A DNA stretch of 51,221 nt from Streptomyces sp. BV286 (lineage in GTDB: Bacteria > Actinomycetota > Actinomycetes > Streptomycetales > Streptomycetaceae): NCBI RefSeq assembly GCF_019090165.1, contig NZ_JAHRIB010000039.1:1-51221 (forward strand), in the 5' to 3' direction. Positions 15,763 through 23,103 of the stretch are shown here, piece by piece (within the stretch, counting starts at the first letter, position 1; each line of letters starts with the position of its first letter). Below the pieces are notes generated by a model. That model saw nothing but the letters and a program-made list of their open reading frames with translations, did not search any database and was not told the DNA's origin. A program made the translations under genes and the position numbers.

Positions 15763-16719
15763 CTACTGAGGAGGCTGGGCCTGCCCGTAGGGGTTCACTT
15801 GTGGATAGGGCTGCGCCTGCGGCGGAGACTGGGGCTGGGCGTGGGGCTGCGCGTAGGGGCCGGGGCCCTGCTGACCGGCGTACGGGCCGGGAGCCTGAGG
15901 GGCGTACGGTCCGGGAGCCTGAGGGGCGTACGGTCCGGGAGCCTGAGGGGCGTACGGCCCAGGGGCGGGTGCGTCGGCCGGGGGAACGCCGTGCGGGTTG
16001 CCGTAAGGGCTCCCGTACTGGTGGCCGCTCTGCTGCCCGTACTGCTGGCCGTATTGCTGGCCGTACTGCGCTCCGAACGGATTCCCCTGCCCGGGCGCGG
16101 ACCCCGGAAGCTGCCCGCCCGGCATCTGCAATCCCTGCGGCAGATAGCGCACCCGCCCCGTCTCATCCGTAACAGGGGTGAATCCGGCGGCCTGCAACCG
16201 TGCCGCGAACTTGGCGTTCCGCTTCCGTGTGACGACGAGCCCGAGGCCCAGGACGCCCATGAGCACCACCCAGAAGACCCCCGACACGGCGAAGGCGATG
16301 CCGTCCCCACCGGTGCGCAGGGCGAGGATCACACACCCGACGGTAAAGCCGACGGCACCCCAGGCCATGCGCTTCTCGGCACTCTTGCCGGTCAGGTCGA
16401 AGTTGATCCGCGCCTTGAGCAGCTCCAGCGCATCGGGCACGAACGGCGGCAGCGGCCCACCGCCGGGGGCCTGCGGAAACTGCGCCCAGTTCTGCGCGGC
16501 CCGGGTCCGGGCTTGCGGACTGGCATCGGGGACGATGAGCATCTTCAGCGCACTGTTGTTCCCGCCTCCCTGCCGCACGTCCGCGTACTGATAACCGAAC
16601 TGCTCCGCGATGTACGCAAGCCGGGCGAGCTTCTTCACGGATGCCATGGGGCTGGTGAGCTCGACGGGCTCGCCTCCCGCCATGAGCTGGAACATCTTCC
16701 GCACTTGGCGACTACTCAC
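15763..16719 (-). CDS. Two-helix membrane protein with Pro/Gln/Tyr-rich tail
   Basis: A 318-residue protein of a Streptomyces-conserved unknown family. Residues 1-110 are soluble and conserved-looking (MFQLMAGGEPVELTSP, EQFGYQYADVRQGGGNN). Two hydrophobic helices lie near 117-132 and 140-163, followed by a basic KRNAKFAARLQAAGFTPV segment. From about 200 onward the chain is low complexity: QYGQQ repeats, then three APGPYAPQ octapeptides. GTG 16719 is the best start. Such P/Q/Y-rich tails often anchor or cluster partners at the membrane. It lies just upstream of narK on the same strand. No function is assigned. Confidence 0.78.
   Translation of the reverse strand: MSSRQVRKMFQLMAGGEPVELTSPMASVKKLARLAYIAEQFGYQYADVRQGGGNNSALKMLIVPDASPQARTRAAQNWAQFPQAPGGGPLPPFVPDALELLKARINFDLTGKSAEKRMAWGAVGFTVGCVILALRTGGDGIAFAVSGVFWVVLMGVLGLGLVVTRKRNAKFAARLQAAGFTPVTDETGRVRYLPQGLQMPGGQLPGSAPGQGNPFGAQYGQQYGQQYGQQSGHQYGSPYGNPHGVPPADAPAPGPYAPQAPGPYAPQAPGPYAPQAPGPYAGQQGPGPYAQPHAQPQSPPQAQPYPQVNPYGQAQPPQ
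15889..15960. repeat. 24-bp tandem repeat, three copies
   Basis: Units at 15889-15912, 15913-15936 and 15937-15960 are nearly identical and encode APGPYAPQ on the minus strand in the tail of the membrane protein. Confidence 0.9.
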
Positions 16720-17039
16720 GCCTGACTACCCCCGTTGCCGACTGCTGATCATCATCCGGCCGAACAGCCTATCCACGGCCGCCGAGGGCCTGGGGCGCGG
16801 CTATGCCCCCTCCACGGCCACACCTCGGCGACTCCACGAAAGGCGCACACCTGAGACCGGGGCGGGCCGGTCTTGCGTTGGCCCGAGGCCAATCCCGCCG
16901 CCGTCGCTGTTCCTGGTAGGTCACACCGCGGAGGGGTCGACCGGCCAGGGCCACCGGCCAGATCAAGGGGCGGTGGTCGGTCTACCGGGAGCGTACGAGG
17001 GCCTCCAAGACCTGGTGGACGGTCTTCGCGGGGTGGCCG
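16720..17039. other. Degenerate intergenic stretch before the TetR remnant
   Basis: About 320 bp with stop codons in every frame that shows any protein-like character. No family could be recognised on either strand. It marks the left border of the accessory region. Confidence 0.4.
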
Positions 17040-17400
17040 GTGGCGGCTTGCAGCACCCGGGACCGCATCGTGCAGGCTGCGGTCGGCCTGCTGTGCAACC
17101 ATGGGCCGGCCGCGGTGACCACGCGCCGCGTGGCCCAGAAGGCCGGGGTGCAGCCTCCTGCTTCTTACCGAATCTTCCAGGGCAAGGACGACCTGCTGGA
17201 TGCTGCCGCGGAACGCGTCTTCGCCGAACATCTGGCGAGCAAACGGACCACCGCGCCCTCGGACGACCCCGTGGAAGACCTCCGCGCCGGGTGGAACACG
17301 CCGATCGGCTTCGGCCTGGCCAACCCGTACGTCTACGGCCTGCTGCTCGAGCCCTGGCCACGGCGGCAAAGCACCGACCGACCGCCCCTTCTGGGAACCA
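17040..17400 (+). pseudogene. TetR/AcrR regulator remnant
   Basis: From GTG 17040 the frame encodes a good TetR DNA-binding domain: TRDRIVQAAVGLLCNHGPAAVTTRRVAQKAGVQPPASYRIFQGKDDLLDAAAERVF. It continues into the ligand domain with FGLANPYVYGLLLEP. After roughly residue 105 the similarity stops. The frame then runs antisense through the neighbouring ATP-binding gene, and a plausible continuation (PTDRPFWEPD) sits in another frame, pointing to a frameshift plus 3' deletion. Intact TetR proteins are about 190-220 residues with a dimerising C-terminus, missing here. The stated end is approximate. Confidence 0.7.
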
Positions 17401-17436
17401 GACCGAGGCACACACGCCGCCTTCCCGGTCAGGGCA

Positions 17437-17898
17437 CTAACGATTGCGACGCCCCTCTCCCCCAACCTCGAACCACAGAAGCTTCCCGCAACCGCGCCCG
17501 AGCAGGCCGTCACCAAACTGCCAGCCGCCCCACGAACTCGCGCACTCCTGCACGAGGAACAGCCCGCGGCCGCCTTCCGCACCCGCCGGGGCGGGCGGAA
17601 CCCGATCACCGGGAGGCTCGCTGAAGGGGGCCGGAATGTGCGGGCTGCTGTCCCACACCCCTACCCGCAACCGCCCGTCCCCCAACGCGGTCAGCCGCAG
17701 GGAGGCGGGCCCTCTCGCGTGCCGGTACGCGTTGGCCACCAACTCCGACGCCAACAGCTCAACCACGTCGAGGACTTCAGCCATTCCATGCCCGCTGAGC
17801 GCGGCCCGCACGGTCATACGTGCGACGCGTGCGGCACGGGGGTCATGGGGCAGGCGAAGGGCGTACGTCCAGGCATCGGGCGGGGCTACGGTGACCAT
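17437..17898 (-). CDS. ATP-binding protein (RsbW-like HATPase) of an XRE/DUF397 module
   Basis: A 153-residue GHKL-fold protein resembling anti-sigma kinases of the RsbW/SpoIIAB type. The N-box region is VVELLASELVANAYRHA, and GRGLFLVQECASSWG corresponds to the G1/G2 ATP lid. It would bind ATP and perhaps phosphorylate or sequester a partner. ATG 17898 is chosen because GGAGG lies six bases upstream; a TTG at 17937 extends the frame without such a site. It is divergent from the XRE regulator at 18121. The trio ATP-binding/XRE-DUF5753/DUF397 recurs many times in Streptomyces genomes near developmental genes, but its mechanism is unclear. Confidence 0.88.
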   Translation of the reverse strand: MVTVAPPDAWTYALRLPHDPRAARVARMTVRAALSGHGMAEVLDVVELLASELVANAYRHARGPASLRLTALGDGRLRVGVWDSSPHIPAPFSEPPGDRVPPAPAGAEGGRGLFLVQECASSWGGWQFGDGLLGRGCGKLLWFEVGGEGRRNR

Positions 17899-18029
17899 GA
17901 ATGCCTCCGGAAGGGAAAGGGACTTGGGCTCACTCAACGGCGGCGCCAGACGGTGGCAATGCCTGGTGGGGTGCGCTTCCGTCTTGGGGCGCCGACAGGT
18001 TGGCGATACGGTCTTAAGCTAGCGCCGAC

Positions 18030-18047
18030 TGGGAGATACATCTCCCA
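18030..18047. promoter_or_regulatory. Perfect palindrome (TGGGAGAT-AC-ATCTCCCA)
   Basis: An 18-bp inverted repeat in the 222-bp divergent region between the ATP-binding and XRE genes, 74 bp before the XRE start. Placement and symmetry suggest an operator, plausibly for the XRE protein itself. Confidence 0.6.
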
Positions 18048-18070
18048 AAGTCGCGATATTCATCATCGAT

Positions 18071-18086
18071 TACCTCGTGTGAGGTA
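18071..18086. promoter_or_regulatory. Second palindrome (TACCTC-GTGT-GAGGTA)
   Basis: A 16-bp perfect inverted repeat 23 bp after the first palindrome and 35 bp before the XRE TTG start. Its sequence differs from the first, so it may be a different site or a leader hairpin. Confidence 0.5.
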
Positions 18087-18120
18087 CCCGAGCGCCGCAA
18101 CGCGGCCGGAAGGAGACGCC

Positions 18121-18972
18121 TTGCCGCCCACCGGCACCCCGACCTTGCGCCAGCGGCGCATGGGCACTGAACTCCGCAAACTCCGTGAGCGGGCCGGGCT
18201 GACCGTCACCGGCGCCGCCACGCTGCTCGGCGTCAACCAGGGCCGCGTCAGCATGATCGAGACCGGCCGCAGCGCCCTCAGCGCCGACCGCGTCCGCGCC
18301 CTGACGCGCTCGTACGACTGCGCGGACGAGCAACTCGTCGACGCCATCACCACGATGACCGGTCGGCGAGTCCGCGGTTGGTGGGAGGAGTACCGCGACA
18401 TCCTCCCCTCCGACCTGCTGGACCTGGCCGAGTTGGAGCACCATGCCACCGCACTCCGGGTAGCTGTCACGATCCACATGCCCGGCCTGCTGCAGACCGC
18501 AGAGCACGCCCGAGCGGTCATGCGCGAAGCGGTTCCGCCACTCCGGTCCTACGAGATCGAGCATCGCGTGTCACACCGCGTGAAGCGCCAATCAGTCCTC
18601 TTCCAGGGAATCGGGACCCCGTACACGGCCATCGTGCACGAGGCGGCACTCCGCATGGGTTTCGGTGGCCCTGAGACCAGTCGGGCGCAACTCGCCTATC
18701 TGATGGAGGCGAGCGAACAGCCCAAAATCAGCGTCCGGGTGATCCCCTTCGGCGAAGCGGGATTCCCGGCTTCCGGCCAGCCCATCACCTGTGCCGCCGG
18801 CCCTGTGCCAGGGCTCGACACTGTCGTACTGGACACCGACCACGGCTGCGAATTTCTCGATGGGCAAACGCAGTTGGAGCGCTACCGCTCGGTACTGGAT
18901 CGCATGGAATCGCGGGCCTTGCCTGAGTCGAAGTCCCGAGACCTGATCCAGCGCATCACACAAGACCTCTAA
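18121..18972 (+). CDS. XRE-family regulator with DUF5753 domain
   Basis: A 283-residue DNA-binding protein. The helix-turn-helix spans about 15-70 (LRKLRERAGLTVTGAATLLGVNQGRVSMIETGRSALS). The rest is the DUF5753 region, beginning WWEEYRDILPSDLLDLAELE, with MPGLLQTAEHARAV and ISVRVIPFGEAGF typical of the family. TTG 18121 is chosen because AAGGAG lies six bases upstream and the following residues (PPTGTPTLRQRRMGTELRKL) match usual family N-termini. It is followed after nine bases by the DUF397 gene, with which it forms an operon. It may repress its own divergent promoter. Confidence 0.9.
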   Translation: MPPTGTPTLRQRRMGTELRKLRERAGLTVTGAATLLGVNQGRVSMIETGRSALSADRVRALTRSYDCADEQLVDAITTMTGRRVRGWWEEYRDILPSDLLDLAELEHHATALRVAVTIHMPGLLQTAEHARAVMREAVPPLRSYEIEHRVSHRVKRQSVLFQGIGTPYTAIVHEAALRMGFGGPETSRAQLAYLMEASEQPKISVRVIPFGEAGFPASGQPITCAAGPVPGLDTVVLDTDHGCEFLDGQTQLERYRSVLDRMESRALPESKSRDLIQRITQDL

Positions 18973-18981
18973 GGAGACCCC

Positions 18982-19176
18982 GTGCCGGAACTCACCTGGC
19001 AGAAGTCGTCGTACAGCGCCGAGGCGGCCAACTGCGTGTACGTGGCGACTACTTCTACGGACACTGTCCATCTTCGTGAGAGCGACGAACCCGACGTCAT
19101 CCTCCTCACCACCCGCCCACGCCTACGTGAGCTGATACGAACCTTGAAGAAGTGTCCGTCCCCACGAACCACGTGA
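18982..19176 (+). CDS. DUF397 small protein
   Basis: A 64-residue protein with the DUF397 core: LTWQKSSYSAEAANCVYVA, VHLRESDEPD and a helical end LRELIRTLKK. GTG 18982 is preceded by AAGGAG, which itself overlaps the XRE stop. DUF397 proteins accompany XRE-DUF5753 regulators throughout actinomycetes and are thought to form partner or antagonist pairs with them; that partnership is inference here. The C-terminus is a few residues longer than in many members. Confidence 0.88.
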   Translation: MPELTWQKSSYSAEAANCVYVATTSTDTVHLRESDEPDVILLTTRPRLRELIRTLKKCPSPRTT

Positions 19177-19343
19177 ACAACTGGCAACCGTGGAACACCC
19201 CGCGTGCTCCGGACCTGAATCGAGGGGTGCCACGCGCACGGTGTCCTCAGATTCCCTTACCCCGATCGGCACGGCGGCCGGGGTAGCCAAGAGCACGAGC
19301 GATCCGGAACACGGCCCCGCCCCTGTGACACAACCTCGGGAAT

Positions 19344-19883
19344 TCAGATCTGCGGCGCCTTGCTGCGTACACGAGGCGGGAAGAGCCTGTCGTACACACG
19401 GATGAACGCTTTGGCCAGCGGAGCCCCGACAAGGGTGGCGGCGAGACCGGTCACCCAGAGGGCGGGATAGCGCCTGGAGGTGTCCGTGCCGCCTGGACTG
19501 CCGCGTCGGCCTCCGCCGAAGGGCCACGTTTCCAGGATGGCGCCGAACAGAACCTCCAGGATGACAACGCAGACGACGGCACCCACTATCCAGGCGAAAC
19601 GCTGCAATGCAGGCTCCCACGGCTCCACCGCCTTGGTCACACAGAGGAAGAGAAGAACGGCAAGAAGAGGAACGGCGAGACCAGCTGCTACGGCAAACCT
19701 GTAGGCCCCACCAGGCCACGAAGCCCCAGCCCAGCGCCAGGCCACCGGACCCCACTGGTCCTTGCCAAACGCAGGGACGACAAAGAGCCCGAGGATGAGG
19801 CCCACGATGACGAGACAAGACAAGCCACGCTGTCGATTCGTGTTGCCCTCCATGCCTGCAGAGCCTTCTCCCACGGATTTCAT
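19344..19883 (-). CDS. Four-helix membrane protein, unknown family
   Basis: A 179-residue integral membrane protein with predicted helices near 22-40, 60-82, 92-115 and 143-160, and a basic C-terminus (RVYDRLFPPRVRSKAPQI). No domain was recognised. The start ATG 19883 lies two bases after the stop of the upstream gene, suggesting coupling. ATG 19853, ten bases after GGAGAAGG, is an equally good start (169 residues). It is the last gene of the minus-strand run from 24791, so it may function with the type VII-like substrate genes, perhaps as an immunity or membrane partner; that is speculative. Confidence 0.65.
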   Translation of the reverse strand: MKSVGEGSAGMEGNTNRQRGLSCLVIVGLILGLFVVPAFGKDQWGPVAWRWAGASWPGGAYRFAVAAGLAVPLLAVLLFLCVTKAVEPWEPALQRFAWIVGAVVCVVILEVLFGAILETWPFGGGRRGSPGGTDTSRRYPALWVTGLAATLVGAPLAKAFIRVYDRLFPPRVRSKAPQI

Positions 19884-19885
19884 GA

Positions 19886-20578
19886 TTAGCGCGCTGCCCT
19901 CGTATCCGCTTCCAGGGGATTGTCGAAGCTGACCGTTTCAGCGATCTGCTTGAGGATCGCGCGGTACTGATCGCGGCGAGCCACGGCCGTCGTACTCAGC
20001 GTGAGGACAACCATGCGCTTGCAGTCCGGGTGGGGCAGATGAGCGTGGATCTGCAGGAGCGGCACTTGCGGGAGACCGCTGCTGGCTGAGGGCGTACGCA
20101 CGGTTTGGCTGAACGTTGCGGGGCCGCAGGGCAGTTCGAGGTACTCGACGTACATGTGGCCATCAGCAGAAGCCACGGCACGGGCCGCAGTGGCCGCTCG
20201 CGATGACACGGTCGTGTGACGCCAGGAGAGAGTGAGGAAAGACGACAGAGGCTGACCCCTACCGCCGCTGCCCGCGGTTTCGATGTCATCACAGTGCAGA
20301 CCGATAGAGCAGTGCACGGTGCCGATCTCACGCAACGCAGCCAGCAATTGCTGCCCTTCCGCGACTTGAGCAACGAAGCGCTGCCTGGCGACCTCGCCGG
20401 GTGCCGCGTCGAGGAACGGCGCGAAGGCTGTACGCAGCTCGCGGGCGGCTGAAGATTCAGGCGGTGCAAGTAGGAGGTCGAGAGGTATCGGAGTAAAGCC
20501 TGCGGGTTCGGCGAACCAGATGTCCGCATCGGGGTCTTTGGCGGAATCGTCGACAATGAAGCGAGGGGCGACGGTCAT
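19886..20578 (-). CDS. Conserved hypothetical protein of the type VII-like locus
   Basis: A 230-residue soluble protein with no signal peptide or membrane segment. Features visible are an opening RFIVDDSAKDPDADIWFAEPAGFTPIPLD, a central VHCSIGLHCDD, and a C-terminal LLQIHAHLPHPDCKRMVVLTLST. The mix of beta-like segments and a compact length suggests a cytosolic chaperone-like or adaptor protein. It resembles, in my memory, hypothetical proteins that accompany WXG100 genes in Streptomyces. It sits between two membrane-protein genes. No function is assigned. Confidence 0.7.
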   Translation of the reverse strand: MTVAPRFIVDDSAKDPDADIWFAEPAGFTPIPLDLLLAPPESSAARELRTAFAPFLDAAPGEVARQRFVAQVAEGQQLLAALREIGTVHCSIGLHCDDIETAGSGGRGQPLSSFLTLSWRHTTVSSRAATAARAVASADGHMYVEYLELPCGPATFSQTVRTPSASSGLPQVPLLQIHAHLPHPDCKRMVVLTLSTTAVARRDQYRAILKQIAETVSFDNPLEADTRAAR

Positions 20579-20613
20579 GGAATCCTGTCGGTACGCGTGG
20601 CTCGGCGCCGACG

Positions 20614-21288
20614 CTAGTGAGGAGCCGATGGGCCGGGCACATGGGCTCCGGCGCGGCGAGCACGTTCGAGCGCCGCGGGGCCGGCGCTCCAGTCAGTCGG
20701 GGCGACTCCTCGGCCGCCTGTGGCTGCACGCTGATAGAGAAGGTGCAACCGTTTGGGCGCGTCCCCTCCACGGCCAGTGGCCGCGACCACGGCGATGAAA
20801 CGTGGGTCACCGGCAAACCAAAGAGGCTCGATCTGAGCTTTCAATTCCGGTTTAGTACGGGCAGTTCCGAACCGTCGCATCCACCAGAAGGTGCGCATGT
20901 TCGACAGGAAGAGCAGAGGAACCTGCTCCTCTGGGTTCTCGGGGTTGACGATCTCGAACCACATCTCGTCCTCCTGGGCACGGGGGTGCTTATTCCGGCC
21001 ACGAGGGATGCCAGTCAGGAACTGCCATGGGTATTGCTGGAGGACGCGCCGGATGTGGAGGGACGGACGAAAATAGACGAGTTGAAGAACGGCTCGGAAC
21101 GTCGCGTAGACGAGAACGGGCAGAAAGACCCACCCGATCGAGGATGGTGTCGCCACGATAAGAAAGAGCGATCCGAACCAGACTGCAATCCACCCTACAA
21201 GTCGCCCAGCGATCGAGAGCATGTGCTGGTTCCAGGCTCGCCGGGTTGGTGGATGACCCCAAGCTGTCGGGGATTCGGTTGCATGCAC
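20614..21288 (-). CDS. Two-helix membrane protein of the type VII-like locus
   Basis: A 224-residue protein with two adjacent hydrophobic helices near 24-45 and 50-70, then a soluble domain with LHIRRVLQQYPWQFLTGIPRG, WFEIVNPENPEEQVPLLFLS and LWFAGDPRFIAVVAATGRG. This hairpin-plus-soluble layout recurs next to WXG100 substrates in Streptomyces by my recollection. GTG 21288 is used; it lies 27 bp after the stop of the WXG effector-like gene. It may be membrane immunity or an export accessory. The last 30 residues are Ala/Arg-rich and poorly constrained. Confidence 0.68.
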   Translation of the reverse strand: MHATESPTAWGHPPTRRAWNQHMLSIAGRLVGWIAVWFGSLFLIVATPSSIGWVFLPVLVYATFRAVLQLVYFRPSLHIRRVLQQYPWQFLTGIPRGRNKHPRAQEDEMWFEIVNPENPEEQVPLLFLSNMRTFWWMRRFGTARTKPELKAQIEPLWFAGDPRFIAVVAATGRGGDAPKRLHLLYQRAATGGRGVAPTDWSAGPAALERARRAGAHVPGPSAPH

Positions 21289-21315
21289 GAGGTGGGCTCT
21301 CTCTGTGTTCAGGGC

Positions 21316-22662
21316 TCAGAAAACATGCCGGGCAAGATCGACGAGCGCACCACCATCAATGCCAAGCCGTGTGCCGTCGATGCCTGCCACGGAGCCGCTC
21401 TTGATCCCGTCGTCGTCGGCATCCACGGCTTTCATAGCCAAGCCGAAACCTGCGGTGACAACACCGATTGAGGCTGAGGTAACCTCGATCGATTTAATCG
21501 TTTGTTCGGCTCGAGCTCCCCTGATCGTCAAATTGAGGAGGGAGTTGTCCAAGGCGGAAATCGACTTCGCCTGCTCCATGGTGAAGGTGCCGAAACGCGC
21601 AGCTCGTTGACCAAGCGTGATGGCTGCCCCCGCTTCACCAGTGACTCGCACGGCAGCCATAGCGCCTTTGCCCACCGCGCCGATTCCAGGAAGCATGCCG
21701 AGAGCGTCGCCACCGACCGTGACAAGGTTGCTCCAGAAGTCCGTGTCCAACTCGCCTTTGGTGAATCCGTCCCACAGCGAAGCACGCAGCTCGGGGTCGC
21801 CGAGCACCCGCATCCCCAAAGCCGTGGCGCTCAACGTCGCCGCGACGAGCAGCAGTACCGCAGCCGCCGTCCCGCCCGACAGAACGAATAGTGCTACCAG
21901 CCCGACCACAGCGGCCACTCCGCTGAGGATGTCCGGGAGGTTCTCGCCAAGCCAGTCCACTGCCGAGTCGAACGCCCCCGGCTCATGCGGGGCCAGCTTC
22001 TTCGTTGCGTCCCGGATCTTGCCCGCGCGGTATTGCGCTTGGTTCTCGTGCTCCTCGGCGAGTTTCCGGGCCCGGCCGAGGATCTTCTCGAGGTCCGCCT
22101 CCGCCTCGTCCACGGCCGTGTTCGCCTGGGTCAGGGCCTTTTCCGCGTCCTCGTGCGCGGTGCCCTTCTTCTTGTTCAGGGCCGGGTCGTCGCCCGCGGT
22201 GGTCGCCTTGCCCTTGGCGGCGTCGACCACGGCGCGCGCGTCCTTCGCCTCCTCGTCCAGACGCTTCGCACGGCGCTGGAAGTCGTCGAGCTCGCCCTCC
22301 CAGAGGCTCAGTTGCTTGGCGGCCTTGCCGATGGAGCGCGCCGCGTTCTTCAGGTTCAGCGGCAGCGGGCCACCGTCGAGCTGCTCCCGGAAGGCGACGG
22401 CCGCGTCGCCCTTCCAGTAGCTGCCGTCCATCAGCTTGGTGACCAGGTCGCGCGTGTCCGCCAGGACCTTCGCGCAGTCGGCGAGCTTCTTGTGGAGGCC
22501 ACTCACCGTGTCGGTGCTGCCCGGCACAGGATTGAAGCCGAGGTGTGGATAGTCGGGGTTGGGCATCCTCGGCGAGGATTTCCGCCCCTGCGGTAGCTGT
22601 GCTTCCTTGGCGGCCTGGGACTCGGCCAAGGGTGACGGTTCAAGGCCCGGTGTCACTGTCAC
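21316..22662 (-). CDS. Putative type VII secretion substrate with WXG domain
   Basis: A 448-residue protein. After a 32-residue polar leader comes a four-helix-like region with the WXG motif (YWKGDAAVAF, Trp near 83) and a long charged coiled coil (about 105-230). A hydrophobic double segment lies near 265-305, and a Gly/Ala-rich C-terminal part ends LVDLARHVF. The layout resembles the delivery portion of Streptomyces polymorphic effectors, but I recognise no nuclease, deaminase or other toxin domain. GTG 22662 forms a GTGA overlap with the upstream gene stop, so both are coupled; ATG 22566 is the fallback start. Confidence 0.75.
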   Translation of the reverse strand: MTVTPGLEPSPLAESQAAKEAQLPQGRKSSPRMPNPDYPHLGFNPVPGSTDTVSGLHKKLADCAKVLADTRDLVTKLMDGSYWKGDAAVAFREQLDGGPLPLNLKNAARSIGKAAKQLSLWEGELDDFQRRAKRLDEEAKDARAVVDAAKGKATTAGDDPALNKKKGTAHEDAEKALTQANTAVDEAEADLEKILGRARKLAEEHENQAQYRAGKIRDATKKLAPHEPGAFDSAVDWLGENLPDILSGVAAVVGLVALFVLSGGTAAAVLLLVAATLSATALGMRVLGDPELRASLWDGFTKGELDTDFWSNLVTVGGDALGMLPGIGAVGKGAMAAVRVTGEAGAAITLGQRAARFGTFTMEQAKSISALDNSLLNLTIRGARAEQTIKSIEVTSASIGVVTAGFGLAMKAVDADDDGIKSGSVAGIDGTRLGIDGGALVDLARHVF

Positions 22663-22976
22663 TTCTGGCCGCCGCCTTCGCCGTTCCCGGCCTTCTTCAG
22701 CGCCTCTTCGAGGGCCTTGTCGACCTCGCGGTAACTGTCCCGGCTCTTCTCGATGATCCCGGCAAGATCCTCGGTCTGCTTGCCGATCTCCTCCGAGCCG
22801 AACTTCCAGTCGTCCTGGAAGCCCTCGCACGCGGAGTCCAGATCATCGGTGCCCAGACCCGTGATGGTCGCTTCGGACAGCGCCTTGCGGACACCCTTGA
22901 GCGAGTCCGTCGATTTGTTCAGCATCTTCATGAAACGCCCGAGCTCGTCGCCGTCGACCGCTAACCGCTCCGCCAC
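22659..22976 (-). CDS. WXG100-like small protein
   Basis: A 105-residue, all-helical protein. The turn between the helices reads DDWKFGSEEIGK, that is WxxG instead of strict WXG, followed by a second helix with the Y-x3-D/E export-type pattern (SYREVDKALEEALKK). Length and pattern fit ESX/Yuk small substrates that pair with a larger WXG partner, here the coupled downstream gene. GTG 22976 follows a GAGG. Codon 5 is TTA (22962-22964), rare in Streptomyces and read only by the bldA tRNA, so translation is probably developmentally gated. No EccC-type ATPase is in the window. Confidence 0.75.
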   Translation of the reverse strand: MAERLAVDGDELGRFMKMLNKSTDSLKGVRKALSEATITGLGTDDLDSACEGFQDDWKFGSEEIGKQTEDLAGIIEKSRDSYREVDKALEEALKKAGNGEGGGQK

Positions 22977-23103
22977 GCCTCGTTACCTCTCCCCGTCAGC
23001 CGACCGCCCCTTGAAGCGGAATCACGCTATCCGTTCTTCATGGTGCTCGGCCAACCGCCCCCTCGGGAGGGCGGTCGGCCGCCGGCTGACTCCACCGCCG
23101 CAC

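Noticed and set aside
16720..17436. Transposase or integrase remnant at the accessory border
   Set aside because: No transposase motif, terminal inverted repeat or target duplication could be found; only the TetR fragment is supportable.
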